A stretch of DNA of 64,000 nucleotides, taken from contig NW_026970820.1 of NCBI RefSeq assembly GCF_963678635.1, forward strand, positions 186,001 to 250,000, in the 5' to 3' direction. The notes beneath the pieces were generated by a model. It was not told the origin of the DNA, searched no databases, and saw only the letters and a list, made by a program, of their open reading frames with translations. This DNA is from Symsagittifera roscoffensis (lineage: Eukaryota; Xenacoelomorpha; Acoela; Convolutidae). Both the position numbers and the translations under genes were made by a program. Shown piece by piece: positions 33,732-45,836 of this stretch. Every line of letters begins with the position of its first letter. The first letter of the stretch is position 1.

Positions 33732-35359
33732 TTGTCACTGTGGCCCCGCTGTATTTTTGACTTTTGAGGAGAAGGTTCCGCGGGGGGCGGAGCAGGGGAA
33801 CGCTTAACGCACTCGCAAAAGGAGCACCCTTCGGGTGCTCTTTTTTGCTCGAAAGTTTTCTGAAACGGTATCTGATGAACTTTGTAAGGTGTCACAAAAG
33901 CAACAACACAAAACGTTCTGTATGTGATTAGAAAAGGTCAAAAAAATTTCTCATACTTTCAATGACTGAATCTACACCTGATCAGTCTCTAGAGAACTCT
34001 AAACCAAACTAACTTTTGTTTTTTAGTGATTCATGAAGAGGACCGTTCCAACGAAAACAAGTTTTCGGAAACAGTCCTCATATTTTTTTTCGAAGCCATT
34101 GTCAAGTACGTGGACTTTCAATTGTGACTAATAGCTGAATTGGACTTGGAATTTGTCCCAAAGAGGTTAAGTTTGTCTCAAATTGATTAGAAGCAAAAGA
34201 AAAAATAAAAAAAATTTTTATTTGGAAAAAAAAGTTGAGACAGAAACGTGAAAAAACCCATTTTTCAAAAGTCATTATAAGTAGCTCCAATTGGCTTAAA
34301 TCACTAGACTACAATATATGAACCTGTTCAGAATGGTTTTCAAGACCAAAGCCGTAAAATTTCCATATTTAGAGAAAAGGCAAAAAAAAACAACTTTTTG
34401 GTTAACTCAAAAAGGTAGATAAATCGGGTAAAGTCGTCTTCAAACCTATAGGATTGAGCAGTGATCTAAATAGGGTGTATATGTAGTGTCCTTGTTAGGT
34501 CGCATGCAAAAAACTAGAACAGTTTTGTTGGCCACTTCCGAAATTAAGACTTTTTTTTCGAAATTTGGCCATTTTTTTTTGTAGTAAAATAGTAGTAAAA
34601 TAGCCGAGAAAAAAAATTGTAAAAACCATAATTTTTATTCAATTTTGACGTTTAAATACTCTATACCTTCTAAAATGTCTATGGCAAGCTCAAATAAGCC
34701 ATCAAAATTCATTTTTTCTCACTTTTTAAAATTTTTGTTTTTTTGATATACAATGTTGAGTCAGAAACGTAAAAAATCAATTTTTTTCAAAAAGTCAAAA
34801 TAAAGTGTTCCAATCAATTTGTTTCAATAAAACACACTTTATGAACCTGTTCAGAATGGTTTCTTGGGTTGAAGCCGAAAATTCACCTATTTTGAGAAAA
34901 GTGGAAAAAACACTTTTTTAGTTACAAAAAAACCATCCTTTTTGTTGCAGTTTTTGAAAAAACTCAAATTTTTGAGAGGAAAATTTTTTCTCAAATTTTT
35001 ATAATTGGGCTCCCCAAACAGTCTACTTTCATCCATTTCTTGTCAATTAACCCCATTTTTTGAACCAAAACAGAGTTAATAGGTGATTTTTATCGAAAAA
35101 CGTGTTTTTTACCATTTTTGCCCCCCATTTCCCTCTATAAGTCAACACATAACAAAATTTTGGCAAAACGGGGCAAAAGTGTATCCTTAGAATTTCAATA
35201 CGGGGCTGCATGCAAAAAATTAGGGAATTCTGACCTCCAGTTTTCGAGAACACGACTTATTCTGCATGAAAAGGGTAAAAGGTAATTGTTCCTTCGAACC
35301 GACGGGGCCCCTTCCCCTGTCTCTGCTGAACGCCATAGCCGGACGCGGCGGCCACCTAG
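33732..35359 (+). repeat. Unit 20, class B, internal recombinant, 1628 bp
   Basis: Upstream of HP2 it carries unit 3-type variants (GACTTTTGAGGAG, CTTTTGTTTTTTAGTG). Downstream it carries unit 4-type variants (CGAAGCC, GAGACAGAAACG, GATTGAGCAGTG). HP1 is at 33822-33840, and HP2 at 34038-34079 marks the switch. Confidence 0.92.
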
Positions 35360-36986
35360 TTGTCACTGTGGCCCCGCTTTATCAGTGATTTTTGACGAGT
35401 AGGTTCCGCGGGGGGCGGAGCAGGGGAACGCTTAACGCACTCGCAAAAGGAGCACCCTTCGGGTGCTCTTTTTTGCTCGAAAGTTTTCTGAAACGGTATC
35501 TGATGAACTTTGTAAGGTGTCACAAAACAACAGCACAAAACATTCTTTATGTGATTAGAAAAAGTCAAAAAAGATTTCTCATACTTTCAATGACTGAATC
35601 TACACCTGATCAGTCTCTAGAGAACTCTAAACCAAAGTAACTTATGTTTTTCAGTGATTCATGAAGAGGACCGTTCCAACGAAAACAAGTTTTCGGAAAC
35701 AGTCCTCATATTTTTTTTCGAGCTCATTGTCAAGTACGTGGACTTTCAATTGTGACTAATAGCTGAATTGGACTTGGAATTTGTCCCAAAAAGGTTAAGT
35801 TTGTCTCAAATTGATTAGAAGCAAAAGAAAAAAAAACAGTTTTTTTATTTGGAAAAAAAAGTTGAGTCAGAAACGTGAAAAAACCCTTTTTTCAAAAGTC
35901 ATTAAAAGTAGCTCCAATTGGCTTAAATCACTAGACTACAATATATGAACCTGTTCAGAATGGTTTTCAAGACCAAAGCCGTAAAATTTCCATATTTAGA
36001 GAAAAGGCAAAAAAAACACTTTTTTGGTTAACTCAAAAAGGTAGATAAATCGGGTAAAGTCGTCTTCAAACCTATAGGATTGAGCAGTGATCTAAATAGG
36101 GTGTATATGTAGTGTCCTTGTTAGGTCGCATGCAAAAAACTAGTACAGTTTTGTTGGCCACTTCCGAAATTAAGACTTTTTTTTCGAAATTTGGCCATTT
36201 TTTTTTGTAGTAAAATAGTAGTAAAATAGCCGAGAAAAAAAATTGTAAAAACCATAATTTTTATCAAATTTTGACGTTTAAATACTCTATACCTACTAAA
36301 ATGTCTATGGCAAGCTCAAATAAGCCATCAAAATTCGTTTTTTCTCACTTTTTAAAATTTTTGTTTTTTTGATATACAATGTTGAGTCAGAAACGTAAAA
36401 AATCAATTTTTTTTCAAAAAGTCAAAATAAAGTGTTCCAATCAATTTGTTTCACTAAAACACACTTTATGAACCTGTTCAGAATGGGTTTTTGGGTTAAA
36501 GCCGAAAATTCACCCATTTTGAGAAAAGTGGAAAAAACACCTTTTTAGTTACAAAAAAACCATCATTTTTGTTGCAGTTTTTGAAAAAAATCAAATTCTT
36601 GAGAGAAAAATTTTTTCTCAAACCTTTATATTTAGGCTCCCCAAACAGTCTACTTTCATCCATTTCTTGTCAATTTACCCCATTTTCTCAACCAAAACAG
36701 AGTTAATAGGTGATTTTTACCAAAAATCGTGTTTTTTACCATTTTTGCCCCCCATTTCCCTCTATAAGTCAACACATAACAAAATTTTGGCAAAACGGGG
36801 CAAAAGTGTATCCTTAGAATTTCAATACGGGGCTGCATGCAAAAAATTAGGGAATTCTGACCTCCAGTTTTCGAGAACACGACTTATTCTGCACGAAAGG
36901 TAATATAGGTAAATGTTCTTTCGAACCGACGGGGCCCCTTCCCCTGTCTCTACTGAACGCCAAAGCCGGACGCGGCGGCCACCTAG
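35360..36986 (+). repeat. Unit 21, class B, 1627 bp
   Basis: The tip is TTGTCACTG with a matching CAGTGA about 13 nt downstream, so the tip can fold back. HP1 is at 35450-35468 and HP2 at 35666-35707. Its middle shares the GATTGAGCAGTG variant with unit 4. It is the last class B unit before the class F block. Confidence 0.93.
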
Positions 36987-37112
36987 CACAATCAGGTACT
37001 AGTGGTGGATGTTTGTTTTTCGTATTTAGTCAAACCAAAAGAGAGCGTGGTCATGCATCGACATAATGTGCTCAAGCAAATATGTGGACTTCTACGCATT
37101 CCCATTCGCAAT

Positions 37113-37127
37113 GCGCCCTTCGGGCGC
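37113..37127 (+). other. HP1 hairpin, class F representative
   Basis: GCGCCC-TTC-GGGCGC, a 6-bp stem with the class B loop but a different stem sequence, in the context GCAAT...AAATGC. Intact in units 22-26, with single changes in units 27, 28 and 35. Confidence 0.88.
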
Positions 37128-37445
37128 AAATGCCAATGGTCAATTAATTTTGCCGGGTGAACACTTTTTAAAGAAAAATTCTGATAAATTTTAACTTAAA
37201 CTACCACCATAAAACGAAAACATTTCAAAGTGTGAAACAATCAAGTTTTTGCTAATACCGGGCATGCAGTGAGACTAATTTCGGCAAAAATAAAATGGAA
37301 AATGAAAGAAAAGGAAAGAAAAAAATTGTTCAAAATAAGAACGCAACATCAAAAACTTATTTGATTTCCGCTTATGTCAGAATTCCGATCAGGCTGATTT
37401 CAGATTTTAAGCATAGAATTTACGGTTACGGCTGCTCCCTCTACA

Positions 37446-37460
37446 GGTCCCAGAGGGACC
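37446..37460 (+). other. GGTCCC hairpin of class F (unit 22 as representative)
   Basis: GGTCCC-AGA-GGGACC is a perfect 6-bp stem. Flanking GCTCCCTC and GAGTGAGC can extend it across a TACA internal loop with one mismatch. It is present in all eight class F units (other copies at 39662, 41872, 44080, 46300, 48514, 50726 and 62642) and is reminiscent of the class A GGGACC hairpin. Confidence 0.87.
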
Positions 37461-38950
37461 GAGTGAGCATCCTACCTCGATCCAGGATACCGGATAGTTG
37501 TTTTTAATTTTTCACAAAATTTTTTTTCACTATTGCTTTTTTGCATTTCCCCATGAGAAGCTGTATGAATTTTTAAAAAATTGATTTTATTAATCAAGGC
37601 TTCCAAGAACAACTGATATTAGGCGGTTACAAATGCGGTTGGTGAAAACTAGTAAGGGATAATGATGAGAAAAATTGTAAGTTTTCAAATGATTTTAAAA
37701 AGAGTTTTTTTCTTTTTTCTTTTGTAAATCGGGAGAAGTGAATCAGTTTTTTTTTAAGTTTTCCTCGCACCACCCACTGTTCTTAAGTAATGAAGATTCC
37801 TGTTGTAGCCGTTTAAAACACTTTGGCAGAAAAAACATAAATATGATGTAAAATGTTTTTAAAAAGAGAAAAATGTAAAAATTATGTTTTTAAAAAAAAC
37901 AATCAAAAACTTGTAATTTTCAAAATTGAAAAAAAATGAAAATTAATTGCATATTACGCTTCAGCGTACCCATTTTAGTGGGTCTAGCTTTTTAAATTAC
38001 CAAAAAATATTGAAAATTGTAGATTTTATGAAGTTTTCTTTTTGGCTATTTTTCCTTGTCGCCTCCACATAAGGCACCTTTGAGCCAACTTGAGAAACTG
38101 GAACCTAAACAAGCTATACAGATAGTCTGAATGAGCCTTTTTCAATGTGATAACACGCCTGGAAGAAAAAAAAACTCCAGAAAAGAAAGAAAATTTTGAA
38201 CTTTAACCTTTTTTCTTCTTCAAATGGCGATACTTAGAATAATTTTTCAGCTGAAAAGTTCAAAAAAAATCAAAAAATTCAAATTTTGAAAAAATTTTTA
38301 AAAAAATCTCATCAGTCTGTTTATTGGAGTCTTCGAGGTTTTGGGAGATCTTATCTGGCGGCTAATAACAAAATGTTCACTTATTATAAAAATTTGAGAA
38401 AGGTCAAAAAAACATGTTTTTTCGATTTTTTTGACTGAATTCCGAAAGCAATATCTTGGCTAAAAACAAAAATGAGGGCCTAAAATTAGTACAAACAGTA
38501 CTCCCACATAAAGTACATTAGGTTGGAAACAAAAAATTGACTCTGACTCAAAAATCGTTTTTTAACTTTATTTCTGAACAAAAAATTGTAAAAAAATCAA
38601 AAATTAAAAAATTTTTTGAAAAAAACGATTGTTTTGAAAAAGTGCCAATTTTTAGCTGAAACTTTTCTTTTTAGCTAAGAAAGCCAGATCAACGTTCTTT
38701 AAGCTCAAATAATTTAATTAAGCAAATTATTTTCAAGTTTTTTCGTTAAAGGCTTTTATTTTGAAAAAGTATTCAAAAATGGGTAAAAAAAAGTCAAAAA
38801 AATTAATTTTCTCAGATTGAAAAACCTCCACTGCCATGATGATTAGTTCGTTCGATAGGACTACTGAGATCAATTTAGACGTATTTTCATAAGTATATCA
38901 AAATTTTTATTTATTTTTGAGAATTAAGCAAAATAAAAACTTTTCCCAAA

Positions 38951-38967
38951 TTGGGCAAAAAGCCCAA
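38951..38967 (+). other. TTGGGC-AAAAA-GCCCAA hairpin of class F
   Basis: A 6-bp stem with an A5 loop, in a CCCAAATTGGGC...GCCCAAATTAGCCC context. Conserved in each complete class F unit about 240 nt before the end. Confidence 0.8.
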
Positions 38968-39144
38968 ATTAGCCCAAACACCTGTTAAAAATTGTTGGGT
39001 CAAAAAATCACAAAAAGAAACCCCTATTCGTTTGACATTTTAGGGCCGCATGCAAAAAATTAGACCATTCTAACCTGACAATTTCGAGAATCGACTTTTT
39101 TGCAAAATTTCTCTATAGTCCATTTGAGGGATATTACTTGTACC

Positions 39145-39165
39145 GGTGGGGGCCCCTACCCCACC
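39145..39165 (+). other. HP3 terminal hairpin, class F
   Basis: GGTGGGG/CCCCACC (7 bp) encloses GCCCCTA. The same stem is present at the end of each complete class F unit; units 23, 24, 27 and 28 show one G fewer or more in the loop-side run. Confidence 0.87.
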
Positions 39166-39202
39166 TCAAAAAATTTTGTAATGCTGGAACGCGGCCACCT
39201 AG

Positions 39203-41412
39203 CACCCTCAAGGTCACGTGACTTAGTTTTGTTTTTGGTATTTTCTGAAACCAAAAGAGAGCGTGGTAATGAATTCAAATCATGTGCTCAAGCAAATACG
39301 TGAACTTCTACGCATTCCCATTCGCAATGCGCCCTTCGGGCGCAAATGCCAATGCTCAATTAATTTTGCCAGGTGAAAACTTTTTAAAGAAAAATTATGA
39401 TAAATTTTAACTTAAACTACCACCAAAAAACGGATAGATTTCAAAGTGTGAAATAATCAAGTTTTTGCTAATACCGGGCATGCAGTGAGACTGATTTCGG
39501 CAAAAATAAAATGGAAAATGAAGGAAATGGAAAGAAAAAAATTGTTCAAAATAAGAACGCATTATCAAAAACTTATTTGATCTCCGCTAATGTCACAATT
39601 CCGATCAGACTGATTCCAGATTTTAAGCGTAGAGTTTACGGTTACGGCTGCTCCCTCTACAGGTCCCAGAGGGACCGAGTGAGCAACCTACCTCGATCCA
39701 GGATAACGGATAGTTGTTTTTAATTTTTCACAAAATTTTTTTCACTAATGCTTGTTTTCAATTCCGCATGAGAAGCTGTATAAATTTTTTAAAAAATGAT
39801 TTTATTAATCAATGCTTCCAAGAACAACTGATGTTAGGGGGTTACAAATGCGTTGGTGAAAACTGGTAAGGGATAATGATGAGAAAAATTGTAAGTTTTC
39901 AAATGAATTTAAAAACAGTTTTTTTTCTTTTTTCTTTTGTAAATTGGGAGAAATGAATCAGTTTTTTTTTTGTTTTCCTTGCACCACCCACTGTTCTTAA
40001 GTAATGAAGAATCCTGTTCTAGCCAATTATAACACTTTGGCAGAAACAACATCAATATGATGTAAAATGTTTTAAAAAAGAGAAAAAATTAAAAAATATG
40101 TTTTTTTTTAAAAAATCAAAATTTAGTTATTTTCAAAAATGTAAAAAAGTGAAAAACAATTGCATATTACGATTCACCGTACCCAAATTAGTGGGTCTAG
40201 TATTTTAAATTATCAAAAAATGTTGAAAATTGTGGATTTTATGAAGTTTTCATTTTGGCTATTTTTCCTTGTCGCCTCCACTTAAGGCACCTTTGAGCCA
40301 ACTTGAGAAGCTGGAACCTAAACAAGCTATACAGATAGTCTGAATGAGCCATTTTCAGCGTGATAACACGCCTGGAAGAAAAAAAAACTCCAGAAACGAA
40401 AGAAAATTTTGAACTTTAACCATTTTTCTTCTTCAAATGGCGATACTTAGAATAATTTTTCAGCTGAAAAGTTCAAAAAAAATCAAAAAATTCAAATTTT
40501 GAAGAAATTTAAAAAAAATCTCATCAGTCTGTTCATTGGAGTCTTCGAGGTTCTGGGAGACTTTATCTGGCGACTAACAACAAGTGGATCACTTATTTTA
40601 AAATTTTGAGAAAGGTCAAAAAAACCTGTTTTTACGATTTTTTAGACAGAAATCCGAAAGCAATATCTTGGCTAAAAACAAGAATGAGGGCCTAAAATTA
40701 GTACAAACAGTACTCCCACATAAAGTACATTAGGTTGGAAACAAAAAATTGACTCCGACTCAAAAATCGTTTTTTAACTTTATTTCTGAACAAAAAATTG
40801 TAAAAAAATCAAAAATTTAAAATTTTTTGAAAAAAATGATTGTTTTGAAAAAGTGCCAATTTTTAGCTGAAACTTTTCATTTTAGCTAATAAAGCCAGAG
40901 CAATGCCCTTCAAGCTCAAATAAATTAATTATGCAAATTATTTTCAAGTTTTTTCGTTAAAGCCTTTTATTTTGAAAAAGTATTCAAAAATGGGTAAAAA
41001 AAAGTCCAAAAAATCAATTTTCTCCGATTCAAAAACCTCCACTACCATGATGATTAGTGCGCTAGATAGGAATGCTGAGATCAATTTAGACGTTCTTTCA
41101 TAAGTATATCGAAATTTTTACTTATTTTTGAGAATTAAGCAGAATAAAAACTTTTCCCAAATTGGGCAAAAAGCCCAAATTAGCCCAAACACCTGTTAAA
41201 AAATGTTGGGTCAAAAAATCACAAAAGGAAACCCCTATTCGTTTGACATTTTAGGGCCGCATGCAAAAAATTAGACCAATCTAACCTGACAATTTCGAGA
41301 ATCAACTTTTTTGTCAAAATTCTCTAAAGACCAATTTAGGGAGATTACTTGTACCGGTGGGGGCCCTACCCCACCTAAAAAATTTTTGAAATGCTGGAAC
41401 GCGGCCACCTAG
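39203..41412 (+). repeat. Unit 23, class F, 2210 bp
   Basis: The tip is CACCCTCAAG followed by the 10-bp palindrome GTCACGTGAC (39213-39222). HP1 is at 39329-39343 and the GGTCCC hairpin at 39662-39676. The alternative tip relative to unit 22 sits on a very similar body. Confidence 0.92.
39213..39222 (+). other. GTCACGTGAC palindrome in a class F tip
   Basis: A 10-bp perfect palindrome with the E-box core CACGTG, 11 nt inside unit 23. Intact in unit 28 (50278-50287) and changed in units 25 and 27. It may only reflect terminal structure. Confidence 0.6.
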
Positions 41413-43622
41413 CACAGTCAGGTACTAGTGTTTTATTTTTGTTTTTCGTATTTTGTCAAGCCAAAAGAGAGTGTAGTCAAGCATCAACATCATGTGCTCA
41501 AGCAAATACGTGGACTTCTACGCATTCCCATTCGCAATGCGCCCTTCGGGCGCAAATGCCAATGCTCAATTAATTTTGCCAGGTGAAAATTTTTTAAAAA
41601 AAAAAACTCTGATGAATTTTAACTTAAACTACCACCAAAAACGCAAAGATTTCAAAGTGTGAATTAATCAAGTATTTGATAATACCGGGCATGCAGTGAG
41701 ACTGATTTCGGCAAAATTAAAATGGAAAATGAAGGAAATGGAAAGAAAAAAATGTTCAAAATTAGAACGCATTATCAAAAACTTATTTGATCTCCGCTAA
41801 TGTCATAATTCCGATCAGGCTGATTTCAGATTTTAAGCGTAGAGTTTACGGTTACGGCTGCTCCCTCTACAGGTCCCAGAGGGACCGAGTGAGCATCCTA
41901 CCTCGATCCAGGATAACGGATAGTTGTTTTTAGTTTTTCACAAAATGTTTTTTCACTATTCCTTGTTTTCAATTCCTCATGAGAAGCTGTATTAACTTTC
42001 AAAAAAATTGATTTTATTAATCAATGCTTCCAAGAACAACTGATGTTAGGCGGTTACAAATGCGGTTGGTGAAAACTAGTATGGGATAATGATGACAAAA
42101 TTTGTAAGTTTTCAAATGAATTTAAAAACAGTTTTTTGCTTTTTTCTTTTATAAATTGGGAGAAATGAATCACTTTTTTTTAAGTTTTCCTCGCACCACC
42201 CACTGTTCTTAAGTAATGAAGATTCCTGTTCTAGCCGTTTATTACACTTTGGCAGAAACAACATCAATAGAAGTAAAATGTTTAAAAAAAAAAAAATTAA
42301 AAATTATGTTTTTTTTTTAAAAAGTCAAAAATTTGTAATTTTCAAAATTGAAAAAAAGTGAAAATTAATTGCGTATTACGATTCAGCGTACCCAACTTAG
42401 TGGGTCTAGCATTTTAAATTACCAAAAAATGTTAAAAATTGTAGATTTTATGAAGTTTTCATTCTGGCTATGTTTCCTTGTCGCCTCCACTTAAGGCACC
42501 TTTGAGCCAACTTGAGAAACTGGAACCTAAACAAGCTAAGCAGATAGTCTGAATGAGCCATTTTTAGCTTGATAACACGCCTGGAAGAAAAAAAAATCCA
42601 GAAAAGAAAGAAATTTTTGAACTTTAACCTTTTTTTCTTCTTCAAATGGCGATACTTAGAATAATTTTTCAGCTGAAAAGTTCAAAAAAAATCGAAAAAT
42701 TCGAATTTTGAAAAATTTTTAAAAAAATCTCATCAGTCTGTTCATTGGAGTCTTCGAAGTTTTTGGAGACCTTATCTGGCGACTAACAACAAGTGGATCA
42801 CTTATTTTAAAATTTTGAGAAAGGACAAAAAAACATGTTTTTTCGACTTTTTTCACAGAATTCCGAAAGCAATATCTTGGCTAAAAACAAGAATGAGGGC
42901 CTAAAATTAGTACAAACAGTACTCCCACATAAGGTACATTAGGATGGAAACAAAAAATTTACTCTGACTCAATAATCGTTTTTTAACTTTATTTCTGAAC
43001 AAGAAATTGAAAAGAAATCAAAAACTTAAAATTTTTTTGAAAAAAATGATTTTTTTTAAAAAGTGCCAATTTTTAGCTGAAACTTTTCATTTTAGCTAAG
43101 AAAACCAGAGCAATGCCCTTTAAGCTCAATTAAATTAATATAGCAAATTGTTTTCAAGTTTTTTCGTTAAAAGCTTTCATTTTGAAAGAGTAGTCAAAAT
43201 TGGGTAAAAAAAATTAAAAAAAATCAATTTTCTCAGATTCAAAAACCTCCACCACCATGATAATTAGTTCGTTAGATAGGACTCCTAAGATCAATTTAGA
43301 CTTATTTTCATAAAAATATCAAAATTTTTACTTATTTTTGAGAATTAAGCAAAATAAAAATTTTTCCCAAATTGGGCAAAAAGCCCAAATTAGCCCAAAC
43401 ACCTGTTAAAAATTGTTGGGTCAAAAAATCACAAAAGGAAACCCCTATTCGTTTGACATTTTAGGGCTGCATGCAAAAAATTAGACCAATCTAACCTGAC
43501 AATTTCGAGAATCAACTTTTTTGTCAAAATTCTCTAAAGACCAATTTAGGGAGATTACTTGTACCGGTGGGGGCCCTACCCCACCTAAAAAATTTTTGAA
43601 ATGCTGGAACGCGGCCACCTAG
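41413..43622 (+). repeat. Unit 24, class F, 2210 bp
   Basis: The tip is CACAGTCAGGTACTAGTG. HP1 is at 41539-41553 and the GGTCCC hairpin at 41872-41886. From roughly 42160 to the end it is almost the same as the corresponding part of unit 28 (CATTCTGGCTATG, AGCTAAGCAGATAG), while the 5' parts differ. Confidence 0.92.
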
Positions 43623-45836
43623 CACCCTCAAGGTCACGTGTTGGATTTTTGTTTCTGGTATTTTCTGAAACCAAAAGAGAGCGTGGTCATGCATCTACAT
43701 CATGTGCTCAAGCAAATACGTGGACTTTTACGCATTCCCATTCGCAATGCGCCCTTCGGGCGCAAATGCCAATGCTCAATTAATTTTGCCAGGTGCAAAT
43801 TTTTAAAGAAAATTTCTGATGAATTTTAACTTAAACTACCAACAAAAAACGCAAAGATTTCAAAGTGTGAAACAATCAAGTGTTTGCTAATACCGGGCAT
43901 GCAGTGAGACTGATTTCGGCAAAATAAAATGGAAAATGAAGGAAATGGAAAGAAAAAAATTGTTCAAAATAAGAACGCATTATCAAAAACTTATTTGATC
44001 TCCGCTAATGTCATAATTCCGATCAAGCTGATTTCAGATTTTAAGCGTAGAGTTAACGGTTACGGCTGCTCTCTCTACAGGTCCCAGAGGGACCGAGTGA
44101 GCATCCTACCTCGATCCAGGATAACGGATAGTTGTTTTAAGTTTTTCACAATTTTTTTTACACTAATGCTTGTTTTCACTTCCTCATGAGAAGCTGTATT
44201 AATTTTAAAAAAATTGATTTTATTACTCAATGCTTCCAAGAACAACTGATGTTAGGCGGTTACAAATGCGGTTGTTGAAAACTAGTTAGGGATAATGATG
44301 AGAAAAATTGTAAGTTTTCAAATGAATTTAAAAACAGTTTTTTTCTTTTTTTCTTTAGTAAATCGGGAGAAATGAATCAGTTTTTTTTTAAGTTTTTCTC
44401 GCACCACCCACTGTTCCTAAGAAATGAAGATTTCTGTTCTAGCCGTTTATAACACTTTGGCAGAAAAAACATCAATATGATGTAAAATGTTTTTAAAAAG
44501 AGAAAAAGTTAAAAATTATGTTTTTTTTTTTTAAAAATCAAAAAATTGTAATTTTCAAAATTGAAAAAAAGTAAAAATTAAATGCATATTACAATTCACC
44601 GTACCCAACTTAGTGGGTATAGCATTTTAAATTACCAAAAAATGTTGAAAATTGTAGATTTTATGAAGTTTTCATTTTGGCTATTTTTCCTTGTCGCCTC
44701 CACTTAAGGCACCTTTGAGCCAACTTGAGAAACTGGAACCTAAACAAGCTATACAGATAGTCTGAATGAGCCATTTTCAGCGTGATAACACGCCTGGAAG
44801 AAAACAAAACTCCAGAAAAGAAAGAAAATTTTGAACTTTAACCTTTTTTCTTCTTCAAATGGCGATACTTAGAATAATTTTTGTGCTGAAAAGTTCAAAA
44901 AAAATCAAAAAATTCAAATTTTGAAAAAAATTTAAAAAAATCTCATCAGTTTGTTTATTGGAGTCTTCGAGGTTTTGGGAGATCTTATCTGGCGGCTAAC
45001 AACAAAAGGATCACTTATTATAAAAATTTGAGAAAGGTCAAAAAAACATGTTTTTTCGATTTTTTTGACAGAATTCCGAAAGCAATATCTTGGCTAAAAA
45101 CAAAAATGAGGGCCTAAAATTAGTACAAACAGTACTCCCACATAAAGTACATTAGGTTGGAAACAAAAAATTGACTCTGACTCAAAAATCGTTTTTTAAC
45201 TTTATTTCTGAACAAAAAATTGTAAAAAAATCAAAAATTAAAAAATTTTTTGAAAAAAACGATTGTTTTGAAAAAGTGCCAAATTTTAGCTGAAACTTTT
45301 CATTTTAGCTAAGAAAGCCAGAGCAATGTTCTTTAAGCTCAAATAATTTAATTAAGCAAATTATTTTCAAGTTTTTTCGTTAAAGGCTTTTATTTTGAAA
45401 AAGTATTCAAAAATGGGTAAAAAAAAGTCAAAAAAATTAATTTTCTCAGATTGAAAAACCTCCACTGCCATGATGATTAGTTCGTTCGATAGGACTACTG
45501 AGATCAATTTAGACGTATTTTCATAAGTATATCAAAATTTTTATTTATTTTTGAGAATTAAGCAGAATAAAAACTTTTCCCAAATTGGGCAAAAAGCCCA
45601 AATTAGCCCAAACACCTGTTAAAAATTGTTGGGTCAAAAAATCACAAAAGGAAACCCCTATTCGTTTGACATTTTAGGGCCGCATGCAAAAAATTAGACC
45701 AATCTAACCTGACAATTTCGAGAATCGACTTTTTTGCAAAATTTCTCTATAGTCCATTTGAGGGATATTACTTGTACCGGTGGGGGCCCCTACCCCACCT
45801 CAAAAAATTTTGCAATGCTGGAACGCGGCCACCTAG
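43623..45836 (+). repeat. Unit 25, class F, 2214 bp
   Basis: The tip is CACCCTCAAG followed by GTCACGTGTT, a broken form of the palindrome. HP1 is at 43749-43763. The GGTCCC hairpin at 44080-44094 lies in the CTCTCTAC context shared with unit 27. From about 44930 its 3' half shares variants with unit 22. Confidence 0.92.

Larger units (their letters stand above)
36987..39202 (+). repeat. Unit 22, class F, 2216 bp
   Basis: The tip is CACAATCAGGTACTA followed by GTGG (37002-37005), which pairs with CCAC at the joint. HP1 GCGCCC-TTC-GGGCGC is at 37113-37127. The GGTCCC hairpin is at 37446-37460. A TTGGGC-AAAAA-GCCCAA hairpin is at 38951-38967. The 3' box is at 39048-39093 and HP3 at 39145-39165. 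The body is unlike classes B-E. Confidence 0.92.

Noticed and set aside
39834-39846. TTAGG-like bases as nematode telomere repeats
   Set aside because: Only isolated TTAGGC or TTAGGG words occur; there is no tandem run.
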